This document shows positions 26,442 through 33,657 of a DNA stretch of 45,148 bases, piece by piece. The stretch lies in assembly GCA_021151625.1 (NCBI GenBank), contig JAGKWY010000023.1, positions 1-45,148 on the forward strand, in the 5' to 3' direction. Made by a program: the position numbers and the translations under genes. Under the pieces are notes generated by a model. It was not told the DNA's origin, ran no database searches, and saw only the letters and a list, made by a program, of their open reading frames with translations. How positions within the stretch are numbered: the stretch's first letter is position 1; every line of letters begins with the position of its first letter. Source of the DNA: Gammaproteobacteria bacterium. GTDB taxonomy: Bacteria; Pseudomonadota; Gammaproteobacteria; Pseudomonadales; Cellvibrionaceae.

Positions 26442-26819
26442 TTACAGGCTCTTATGTGCAACCGTATGCGCATGCAGCTCCCAATTTTGCCCGTCGAAAT
26501 TGATAATCTTTACGTGTTTTGGCTGCGTACCTAAGCAGCGCAAATTCACATCAACGCCATCGGGATTTGAGCGCGGAATATAAAAAGGTTTTATGCCGCA
26601 AATTTTGCAGAATTTGTGTTTGGCTACACCGGTATTAAATGTGTAAGTAGTCAGATTTTCTTCGCCGCTGAGCAAACGGAAATTGCGCGCCGGTACAATC
26701 AAATGCAAAAAGCCCGTCATCGCACAAATGGAGCAATTGCAATTCTCCACTTCGACTTCTTCTGGAGCTTCCACTTCAAATTTTATTGTGCCGCAATGGC
26801 AGCTGCCTTGGTAGATCAT
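26442..26819 (-). CDS. GFA (CENP-V) family zinc protein
   Basis: A 125-residue GFA-family protein of the kind annotated glutathione-dependent formaldehyde-activating enzyme. Zinc-binding cysteines are visible: CHC at 7-9, CNCSIC at 27-32 and CKIC at 71-74 (KFCKICGIKPFY). These are the two conserved zinc sites of the fold. The family label rests on one founding enzyme, and most members are uncharacterised. It starts 37 bp after the DUF4276 gene on the same strand and could be read from the same transcript. Confidence 0.92.
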   Translation of the reverse strand: MIYQGSCHCGTIKFEVEAPEEVEVENCNCSICAMTGFLHLIVPARNFRLLSGEENLTTYTFNTGVAKHKFCKICGIKPFYIPRSNPDGVDVNLRCLGTQPKHVKIINFDGQNWELHAHTVAHKSL

Positions 26820-26856
26820 TTGATGCTCATTATGCGAGAGTTTCTATTTTAGATAG

Positions 26857-27426
26857 TCATGCATCAAAACCAGAGCACATCGCTCTAATTTTATCTACAC
26901 CGATTTCTTTGGCGATATTTGGGCCATGGGTGGTTTTTCTATAAATGGTATTTGCTTCCAATCGTTTTGATGGGGCAGTTTCTTTCGAGTTATTAACCAG
27001 TTCAGGATTGTTGTTGAACTCTAATAAAATTGCACTAGCCCATTGATGCAATTTTTCATCTTGCAATTGTGAGGCTATTGCTTCAGGGGAGGAAAACAAC
27101 AGTCCTTCAAATTCATACATTTGCACGTACGGGATAAGTTTATGTTTTAGTTCGCTATCAACGGCGCTATGAATTTTTTGTTCGAGCGTTAATTTGGTTT
27201 CATTAAACTCTTTATGTTTGAATCCATAAAAATCGTAGAACGTACTTGTATAATCAAAACTATGTACCAAGCGTTTCAGCTCATGTTTGACCCTATCTAC
27301 GCTGATATTACCGTCAAGAGATATCGGCGTTGCAAAAATTCCTTTGGATGCAAGGTATGGTGTTAGTAATCCTTTAATAAACCGCTCTTCCGTCACTCCC
27401 TCCACAGAAATCCCTATCCTTACCAT
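26857..27426 (-). CDS. DUF4276 family protein, TOPRIM/RloB-like
   Basis: A 189-residue protein with the DUF4276 signature: an N-terminal GISVEGVTEERFI (Glu9 and Glu13), DFYGF in the middle, and MYEFEGLLFSSPEAIAS. These are the acidic residues expected of a TOPRIM-like nuclease centre. Its start overlaps the last seven bases of the ATPase gene, so the two are translated together. DUF4276 proteins are often found next to ABC/OLD-type ATPases and are considered parts of anti-phage or abortive-infection systems; no activity is proven here. The A+T content is clearly above that of neighbouring genes. Confidence 0.87.
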   Translation of the reverse strand: MVRIGISVEGVTEERFIKGLLTPYLASKGIFATPISLDGNISVDRVKHELKRLVHSFDYTSTFYDFYGFKHKEFNETKLTLEQKIHSAVDSELKHKLIPYVQMYEFEGLLFSSPEAIASQLQDEKLHQWASAILLEFNNNPELVNNSKETAPSKRLEANTIYRKTTHGPNIAKEIGVDKIRAMCSGFDA

Positions 27427-28520
27427 TCTGGTCTTCCTCCAATAAGATTTTTAGTCCAAATGTCTCCCATACCGTACTCTTCAAGCCAAATTTCAAGTTC
27501 TTCTCTGTTTGGTCTTTTGAATTCGGACTCTCCATTTTTTTGATCTACAACAATAAAGTCCTCAGGTGTAAATCGATTTGCAAACGCAACAGACTGAGTT
27601 GAGCAAATTACTTGCGTCTTTTTTGAGACGGTTTTTATTATTTCAGCTAGTACATCTAGTGCTGCTGGGTGTAAGCCTAATTCTGGTTCATCTAATACAA
27701 TTGTGCTGGGTTTACTTATATCTGGTTGTAAAAATAAAGTCGCCATACATATAAAGCGAGCCGTGCCATCGGATAACTGATTTGCAGAGAATGGAGCATC
27801 GTGTTCACGATGCGTCCATCGCAAGAGAACGGATTCATTGCCTTGTTCACCTTGGGGCTCTAAATAAAAATCGTGGAAGAATGGGGTCACTGTTTGTATT
27901 GCAGAGACTATTTCTTCGTAGCTTTTAGGGTGAATTTTTTTAAGGTGAATAAGAAATGGGGCCAGGTTACTGGCATCGGATTGAAGAGAAAATGACGAAC
28001 TTAATTTTTGTGCTTGCTTGAAGCCGGCGGTGGAACTTGTGTCATGAAAATGATATACGCGGCATTTTTGCATGTATGTTCGTGTATAAGCTTTTACTTC
28101 TTCACTGGCAGCTTCTCCACTACTAAGCCCACTTTCCCCTAACTTTCCTTTTACTGGAAATGTCTTTTGCGAACCTGAAAATGTGCAGTATTCATTTTCA
28201 AAAACCAATGCATCATTTGTTTCGCCATGAATGAATATTGCATGATAGCCATTGTGGCTAATGTTGATGTCAATTGTAATTTTGGGTGTATGTTTTGATC
28301 CGAAGTGAAAAAATGTATTTGCAAAACCATTTCGCTCTACATATGACTGCAACTTCCCTTCAGATAGGCTTCTTAGAAATGTAAACAGGGAAATAAAGTT
28401 TGACTTTCCGGCGCCGTTTGCTCCTATCAAAATATTGATTGGCTTCATGTCCAAATCTAGATTTTTGATGGACTTGAACCCTTGTATTTTTACATGGTGC
28501 AAATGCGAATTACGAATCAT
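27420..28520 (-). CDS. ABC/OLD-like AAA ATPase of a predicted defence pair
   Basis: A 366-residue SMC/RecF-like ATPase. It begins VKIQGFKSIKNLDLDMKPIN. Walker A is GANGAGKS at 33-40, the ABC signature LSDGTARF starts at 249, Walker B is TIVLDEPELGLHP with Asp277 and Glu278, and ICSTQSVAF is the H/switch region with Gln in place of the usual His. The central part is a poorly conserved insert. It resembles the ATPase half of two-gene systems such as PARIS and AbiL, where an ATPase senses infection and a TOPRIM partner is the effector. The DUF4276 gene overlaps its end. The region is A+T-rich compared with its surroundings, which suggests transfer. Confidence 0.88.
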   Translation of the reverse strand: MIRNSHLHHVKIQGFKSIKNLDLDMKPINILIGANGAGKSNFISLFTFLRSLSEGKLQSYVERNGFANTFFHFGSKHTPKITIDINISHNGYHAIFIHGETNDALVFENEYCTFSGSQKTFPVKGKLGESGLSSGEAASEEVKAYTRTYMQKCRVYHFHDTSSTAGFKQAQKLSSSFSLQSDASNLAPFLIHLKKIHPKSYEEIVSAIQTVTPFFHDFYLEPQGEQGNESVLLRWTHREHDAPFSANQLSDGTARFICMATLFLQPDISKPSTIVLDEPELGLHPAALDVLAEIIKTVSKKTQVICSTQSVAFANRFTPEDFIVVDQKNGESEFKRPNREELEIWLEEYGMGDIWTKNLIGGRPEW

Positions 28521-28645
28521 GATTTAACCGACTTAAAGGTGGCTGGATATTGATATCCAATACTGATACTAGCGCTTATGAGGGAGATTGTATCCGCCAA
28601 CCTTGAAATCAGGCAAGTTTGGCTGGGAGCGAAAGATGTAGAGTT

Positions 28646-28678
28646 CAAAAACGCCGCTACAGATTGCTCTGTAGCGGC
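28646..28678 (-). terminator. Terminator of the PEP-CTERM gene
   Basis: GCCGCTACAG (28653-28662) and CTGTAGCGGC (28669-28678) form a perfect 10-bp stem with loop ATTGCT. On the minus strand it is followed by GTTTTTG. Confidence 0.92.
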
Positions 28679-28705
28679 CAAGCGGGACGCTATTGCTAAC
28701 GGGAA

Positions 28706-29332
28706 TTATTGGTTGTGCGAACTTCTGCGGCCGAGTGCTATGGCGGCAAGGCCGAGCAGCAGCAGGGCGAGTGGGGATGATTCGGGGACTGCGGCGGATT
28801 GGTTGATGGTGAAATTGTCCATCACGAAATGTTCGCCGCCTTCACCGGGATTGGTGGGCGTGCCGCCCCAGGAGCGGAAGCTGAGTTTGTTGATGCCGGT
28901 GTAGTTAAAATCAAACCATTGGGCGCTGCTGGTGTTGAGGATTACGGTTTGGGTGAAGAGTAAAACGTTGTTTAAAAATCCGTTTACTTCTAGTTGTAAA
29001 CCATCGTTCCAGGCGGCGGTTAAGTAGGTGCCGTTGAAATTAAAAATATCGCCAGTGATGGTGGATGTGGTGGCGAAATTATTAAATGCGGCGTAACTAC
29101 CGGAAACAACGCCGTTGGCGAAACCGGTACCGGGTAATGTGTTTTTGTTGATGTAGGCAACACTGGTCCAGAATTCAGTGCCCCAGTTGAAGCCTTGGTA
29201 ACCGGGTTGAATTGCATCGGCATCGGTGGTTGGTAAATCGTCGAAGGTGATGACGGTTGCTTGCGAATTGGCGGTGAATCCAAGGCCGAGTGAAAGCAAT
29301 GCAGATAATGCGAGTGATTTGGTCTTGTGCAT
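28706..29332 (-). CDS. PEP-CTERM surface protein
   Basis: A 208-residue exported protein with a signal peptide ending SQAT near residue 26. The body is beta-rich (ITFDDLPTTDADAIQPGYQG, SGSYAAFNNFATTSTI, WFDFNYTGINKLSFRSWGG). The C-terminal sorting signal has the expected three parts: VPESS, a hydrophobic helix (PLALLLLGLAAIALG) and a basic end (RRSSHNQ). The motif usually reads VPEP; here it reads VPESS. Such proteins are processed by exosortase EpsH in species that make exopolysaccharide; no exosortase is in this window. It likely ends up on the surface or in biofilm matrix. Confidence 0.9.
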   Translation of the reverse strand: MHKTKSLALSALLSLGLGFTANSQATVITFDDLPTTDADAIQPGYQGFNWGTEFWTSVAYINKNTLPGTGFANGVVSGSYAAFNNFATTSTITGDIFNFNGTYLTAAWNDGLQLEVNGFLNNVLLFTQTVILNTSSAQWFDFNYTGINKLSFRSWGGTPTNPGEGGEHFVMDNFTINQSAAVPESSPLALLLLGLAAIALGRRSSHNQ

Positions 29333-29409
29333 GATTGATATCGTCCGTTAGTTGATTTTTTAGTTGAGCTGTTTTGTGTTTTACAGAAATTACTTCGTAG
29401 GTCGTTTGC

Positions 29410-29571
29410 CGTTGGGGTTTGTGTTTCGAAAACGCATAAACCCATCCATGTGATGTCCTGCCAGCCATAAATGGCTGGCGTTGCACCAAGTACAAAGCAT
29501 GCTTTGTAAACACTTGGTTTCACCCCTTTCGCCATCCATGGCTCGAGGGTTTCGAAACACAAACCCCAACG
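29410..29571. mobile_element. MITE-like element with perfect 22-bp terminal inverted repeats
   Basis: The ends 29410-29431 (starting CGTTGGGGTTTG) and 29550-29571 (ending CAAACCCCAACG) are exact reverse complements over 22 bp. Inside are GCCAGCCAT/ATGGCTGGC (29460-29479), a perfect 16-bp palindrome ACAAAGCATGCTTTGT (29492-29507) and ACCAAGT/ACTTGGT (29485-29518) enclosing it. CCATCCATG occurs twice, near each end. No transposase is encoded, and the frames across it look non-coding. It lies in the 406-bp gap between the PEP-CTERM start and the GH16 end, and a non-autonomous miniature transposon or folded RNA gene are both possible. Confidence 0.65.
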
Positions 29572-29594
29572 TCAAACTCACATTGGCGTAAATT

Positions 29595-29629
29595 CAAAAA
29601 CCGCCCGTAAAAAGCACAGGCGGTTTTTG
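29595..29629. terminator. Bidirectional terminator downstream of the first GH16 gene
   Basis: CAAAAACCGCC (29595-29605) and GGCGGTTTTTG (29619-29629) form a perfect 11-bp stem with A and T runs on either side. A second dyad, AGTCCGGG/CCCGGACT, lies at 29686-29714, closer to the GH16 stop. Confidence 0.9.
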
Positions 29630-29738
29630 ATTTAAAGTAATGACCGAATAAATTAATTTTTAAACTGAAATCGATTTTTAATTGAAGTCCGGGCTTTTCG
29701 TTAACACCCGGACTGTTCTTTAAATTCCGATCCAGGTA

Positions 29739-32700
29739 TTACAGTCCTGTCAGTCGCACCTCCCAGATTGAATAACCCCATTGGTTACCGGCGCTGCGTG
29801 CAGTGCCGAAAATGCGCACGTAGCGATAGTTACCATTCAATGAAAGGGTGTCGGTGCGAGTGCCGAAAGTGCCGTCGGATTTGCTCGCGATGTCGGTCCA
29901 GTTGGCGTTGTCGTTTGATCCCTGAACTTTGTACACACCCGCGTTGGCGGCTTCCCAATCGATCGCGATACTCGTGAGATTTTTTGCGCTGCCCAAATCG
30001 AAACTAATCCAACTTGGATCAATCGCGTGTGCCGATTCCCAGCGTGTGCCCGCATTTTTATCAATCGCATTGCTCGCTGCCGTTAATGCGGTGCTTGCAG
30101 TGGCGCTCACCGGAGTTAACGGGCCAGCAGTAGCAACACTGGATGCCGAGCTGCTGCTTGCAGCGGTACCCTGTGCGTAAACTTTCAATTCGAAAATTGA
30201 ATAGCCCCAGGTATTGCCCGCACTGCGTGCAGTTGCATAAACACGTACATAGCGATAGCTGCCGCTCACTGTGTGAGTATCAGTGCGATTACCGAAGGCA
30301 GCGCCGGTAACAGTTTTTAAACTGGTCCAGGTGGTGCCATTGGTAGAGCCTTGCACTTCATAGTTGGCGGCGTTTGCTGCTTCCCAATCGATTACCACTT
30401 GCGTGAGGTTGCGATTGGAACCGAGATCCACCATCAACCAGCTTGGGCTTACACCGTGATTGGATTCCCAGCGAGTTGCGGCATTGCCATCTACTGCATT
30501 AGCTGCCGGCAGCATATTGGTACTGCCAGTAACCGGGCGACCTTGCGATACCAATACCGAGGCGCCGCTGCTTGAGCTGGCAACACTGGATGGTGTTGAT
30601 GAAGGCGCGCTGGAGCTGGCTGCTGACGATTGTGGATTGCCGGAACCGGTGAAGGACACGGCAATGGTGTGGCTCGCGGAAATCGCGTTGAAGCTGTAGC
30701 TGTTCAAGGCGCCGAGTGAAACACCATCCACAATCACGTTCGCCACTTGCTGGCCTGCGGGCGGCGTGAAAGTGTAAGTCGCCGAGTCAGTGTTGTTTTT
30801 GCTGTAGCGAATAGTGCCGGCGGGCGTGATGCTGCCAACACCATCCAGGTTGATGGTGTAAATGCGATGTGGTTTCAGATCTACCGCCATCAACTGCACA
30901 TCAGCGACTTCAACCACTTCACCGGCCGGTGGGCGGAACCAGAAACGGAAGTTGCGCTCGTTGGCCGGCGGGAAAGCCGCGAAGTTAGTGAAGCTTTCGT
31001 AGGTGCCGTCGGTATTGCTGTTGGTCCAGTTGATCAGGGTATTGTTGGCAGTACCGTATTCCGCCCGGAACTGGGCCAGGCTGCGTGGAGATGATTTATC
31101 GCCCGCTACCAATACTTCTTTCACTTCGTAGTTAGGGTCGATTACTACGTTCACCCACAAGTCCTGACCATCTGCCACACCGGGTTTGCCACTGGCTTTG
31201 TTGCCAGTTGAGCCATCCACGGCACGTGCCGCTGCACCCCACCATTCAGTTTCCCAGCCAGAGCTTGCGCCAGAGAAATTGGTAGCGCTAATGGCTGGTA
31301 CTAATGGATCGCCCGAGCCGATATAAGCCACTTCGCGAATCACGACATCGTCGATGTAAGTGGTCGCATTGCCCATGGCGCCGAAGAGGAAGGCGAGGCG
31401 ACCGGGGTTATCACCGCCGGTGAAGTCGATATTGAAGCTGTAGTTGGTATTAGTGGTTCCCAGCGCGACCGTTTGCAGCAAATAAGTACCGGCCGCCGAT
31501 GGGTTCAACTGGTTTTCTGACAGGCGCAATTGGATGTTACGTGGCGATGCAGCGCGGGCGCGGAAGCTCACCTGGTAGCGATAATTGCGCTTCAGGCCGA
31601 AACCTTCAGTGTGCAATTGGTAGGAGCCAGCACCAGTACCTTGAGCGGCCGCAGTCACACGCGCTTCACCATTTACTACGGCATAGGCTGCACCTGAACC
31701 GTCGTAGTTCTCACCCGTCCAACCGGCCAAACCACCAGCGAAGTTGCCGTTGTTCAACACGTTGATGGAGCGATCCAGTTGCGCGGTACCCGCTGGTTTT
31801 GGATAGACATTGGCGACATCTTCAAAGGCTTTGAATTCCAGCAACCAGATTGGCTCGGCCTTGTCGATACGGCCTTTGGTGACCAGCTTGATGTAGCGGT
31901 AAGTCTTGTTTACATCAAAGGTGTGCGTCGCCCAGCCCACGGCTTGCTGATCCGAACTGAGTACATATTCCCAGGCGCCGGTCGAGGTTTTGCCGTAGAT
32001 GTCGTAGGACTTGGGCAGGTTCCAGGCCCATTCGATCCAGAAATATTTGATCGGCTTGTCCATACCGTAATCGATGGTAACCGAGTGGTTATTGTCGTCG
32101 CGCGGGGTCGCCCACTTGGAACCGACGTAACCGTCAGCGGCGTTTTTGGCGCTGTTATCGCGATAGGCGTTGTCGCCTTCTTGCAAGTAGGCATCTGCCG
32201 TGACTGACACCGGCGCCATCCAGCCTTTGAGCGAGTAGAAACCCTTGGTGTTGTTGGTCGGGCGGAAGAAGCTGTATTTGCTCTCGTCGGTGTACTTGTG
32301 CCAACTGTCGGTGGTTGGCAGCGGCCAGTGCGCCACGTAATCCACCAGGAAGTCAGTACCGGCGCGGCCGATATTGGTGTTCATGCTCGCAGTGTCTATG
32401 TACTCATATTCGGTCACGCCGCCAGTTACACGGGTGTAGCCGGTTTTGTTGGCCACGTTGGCGTCGGTGCTGAACTTGTTGTAGTTACCCACATCCGGCC
32501 ATTCCACATGGGTGATGGCGTGGTTGAGGATCATGCGCATGGGCGTGAGGTAGGGCCAGGGCTGGTCGCCGCGTTCGGCTTTGGTCCAGCTGTAGGTCTT
32601 GACGCCGTTGATATAGAACTCGATGAATTCGGGGGTTTTGATCACACCGTAGGTGATGTACTGGTCGCTCGGGCTAATTCCCAGTTGTGCGTAAGTGGTG

Positions 32701-33323
32701 CCGAATGGATTGCCGCCATAAGCCGGGTAGGGCGCAGACCAGCGGGTCTGTGGCGCTTTGCTGGCGTTGGCGCCGGTGAACTCGATAATGTCCAGTTCCT
32801 GGCAGGCAGTCCAACCCACATCCGGGAAGTTACCTAACAGCCACCAGGCCGGGAATTCACCATTGCGTGCCGGTGGCATTTTGATGCGTGCTTCGAATTT
32901 GCCGTACACAAAGGTGCTGGCATCGGTAATTTGCGATTCAATGCGGCCGGCGCGGATAAACAGGGGCTTGCCCTGGCCGGCATTGCCGCCGTAGTAATCC
33001 TGGATCTGGCCATCCATATAGCGGGCTTTCAGGTTGAGCACCTTACCGTCGCTGGCGCCTGCGTCAGGTTGACCGACGCGGAAGGTCCAGTCGGTCGCGG
33101 GGTATTCCACGTCCTGGTAGTCGATATCTTCGCCATTAACAAAGATGTTCTTTTCCACCAGCCATTTGGTGCGGTTAATGCTGACGCCGTCAAACTGGTC
33201 AACAAAGTCCGCATTGGTATTGGGGGTTGCCCACCAGGCATCGTTATAGGCGGTTTGGGCTTGCGCTCCCAAAGTGCCCAGGCTTAACAGTGCCAGGGTG
33301 AGCGAGTTGATTTTGTAGTTCAT
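29739..33323 (-). CDS. Large multimodular GH16 glucanase with CBM32-type modules
   Basis: A 1194-residue secreted enzyme. I chose the ATG at 33323 because GGAGG lies directly upstream and it begins the signal peptide (MNYKINSLTLALLSLGTLGA). The GH16 domain covers about 30-355. The catalytic motif ELDIIE has Glu176 (nucleophile), Asp178 and Glu181 (acid/base), the bulged form found in laminarinases. Then come an F5/8 type C-like module (about 365-500), a CBM4-like module (about 515-660), another galactose-binding-like region (about 675-830), a small repeat domain, a Ser-rich linker and two CBM32 modules (about 942-1194). Family knowledge predicts cleavage of beta-1,3 or mixed-linkage glucans, but the GH16 domain is divergent. 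It follows the second GH16 gene but has its own leader. Confidence 0.9.
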   Translation of the reverse strand: MNYKINSLTLALLSLGTLGAQAQTAYNDAWWATPNTNADFVDQFDGVSINRTKWLVEKNIFVNGEDIDYQDVEYPATDWTFRVGQPDAGASDGKVLNLKARYMDGQIQDYYGGNAGQGKPLFIRAGRIESQITDASTFVYGKFEARIKMPPARNGEFPAWWLLGNFPDVGWTACQELDIIEFTGANASKAPQTRWSAPYPAYGGNPFGTTYAQLGISPSDQYITYGVIKTPEFIEFYINGVKTYSWTKAERGDQPWPYLTPMRMILNHAITHVEWPDVGNYNKFSTDANVANKTGYTRVTGGVTEYEYIDTASMNTNIGRAGTDFLVDYVAHWPLPTTDSWHKYTDESKYSFFRPTNNTKGFYSLKGWMAPVSVTADAYLQEGDNAYRDNSAKNAADGYVGSKWATPRDDNNHSVTIDYGMDKPIKYFWIEWAWNLPKSYDIYGKTSTGAWEYVLSSDQQAVGWATHTFDVNKTYRYIKLVTKGRIDKAEPIWLLEFKAFEDVANVYPKPAGTAQLDRSINVLNNGNFAGGLAGWTGENYDGSGAAYAVVNGEARVTAAAQGTGAGSYQLHTEGFGLKRNYRYQVSFRARAASPRNIQLRLSENQLNPSAAGTYLLQTVALGTTNTNYSFNIDFTGGDNPGRLAFLFGAMGNATTYIDDVVIREVAYIGSGDPLVPAISATNFSGASSGWETEWWGAAARAVDGSTGNKASGKPGVADGQDLWVNVVIDPNYEVKEVLVAGDKSSPRSLAQFRAEYGTANNTLINWTNSNTDGTYESFTNFAAFPPANERNFRFWFRPPAGEVVEVADVQLMAVDLKPHRIYTINLDGVGSITPAGTIRYSKNNTDSATYTFTPPAGQQVANVIVDGVSLGALNSYSFNAISASHTIAVSFTGSGNPQSSAASSSAPSSTPSSVASSSSGASVLVSQGRPVTGSTNMLPAANAVDGNAATRWESNHGVSPSWLMVDLGSNRNLTQVVIDWEAANAANYEVQGSTNGTTWTSLKTVTGAAFGNRTDTHTVSGSYRYVRVYATARSAGNTWGYSIFELKVYAQGTAASSSSASSVATAGPLTPVSATASTALTAASNAIDKNAGTRWESAHAIDPSWISFDLGSAKNLTSIAIDWEAANAGVYKVQGSNDNANWTDIASKSDGTFGTRTDTLSLNGNYRYVRIFGTARSAGNQWGYSIWEVRLTGL
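29757..30530 (-). repeat. Tandem CBM32 cassette, duplicated at 33675-34490
   Basis: The last two modules of this GH16 gene and of the next one are four copies of the same CBM32 unit. Each carries TRWES(A/N)HAIDPSW, a DLGS segment, IDWEAANA, and YRYVRI(Y/F)(G/A)TARSA followed by NQWGYSI or a close variant. DNA runs such as the one around CCCCATTGGTT and TAGCGATAG recur in all. The copies are similar enough to recombine or undergo gene conversion. Confidence 0.85.
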
Positions 33324-33657
33324 AGTTCCTCCAGAGGAATTATTGTTTTCACAGGAGTGGGTAAAACCGTCTTGAGACACTGGCTGGCTTCTCTCCCGAA
33401 GGCCGGCCGCTTATGGCTTCCTTAATTATTTTTTTACACTGGGGTAAATCGGTTCTTGTGTAGTGGATCTTGTTGTTATTCGTGTCGTTAAAAAATCACC
33501 CGGTCATCGGCATCACCGGTGCCGGGTGAAAAGCGTCATCCATCCCCCCAGGGTGAGGGGCTGGATAGAGGGAGCCGCTGATTGGTTAACCAAAAGCCCC
33601 GGTCACTGAAACTTTTTATTGCTAACTATTTCCTACCAACCCAACACACGCATCTCT
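33324..33657. other. Interval between the two GH16 genes
   Basis: No gene is seen. It holds the terminator of the second GH16 gene (33489-33540) and, next to the first GH16 gene, a candidate leader with the GGCCGGCC palindrome near 33400 and an A/T-rich stretch. No sequence-specific operator can be named. Confidence 0.5.
33489..33540 (-). terminator. Terminator of the second GH16 gene
   Basis: TCACCCGG (33496-33503) and CCGGGTGA (33532-33539) form an 8-bp outer stem with a CACCGGTG palindrome inside. On the minus strand it runs into ATTTTTTAAC. Confidence 0.85.

Noticed and set aside
29020..29562. Minus-strand frames across the MITE-like element and the PEP-CTERM gene
   Set aside because: They run out of frame with the clear PEP-CTERM gene and through palindromic DNA, with no protein-like composition.
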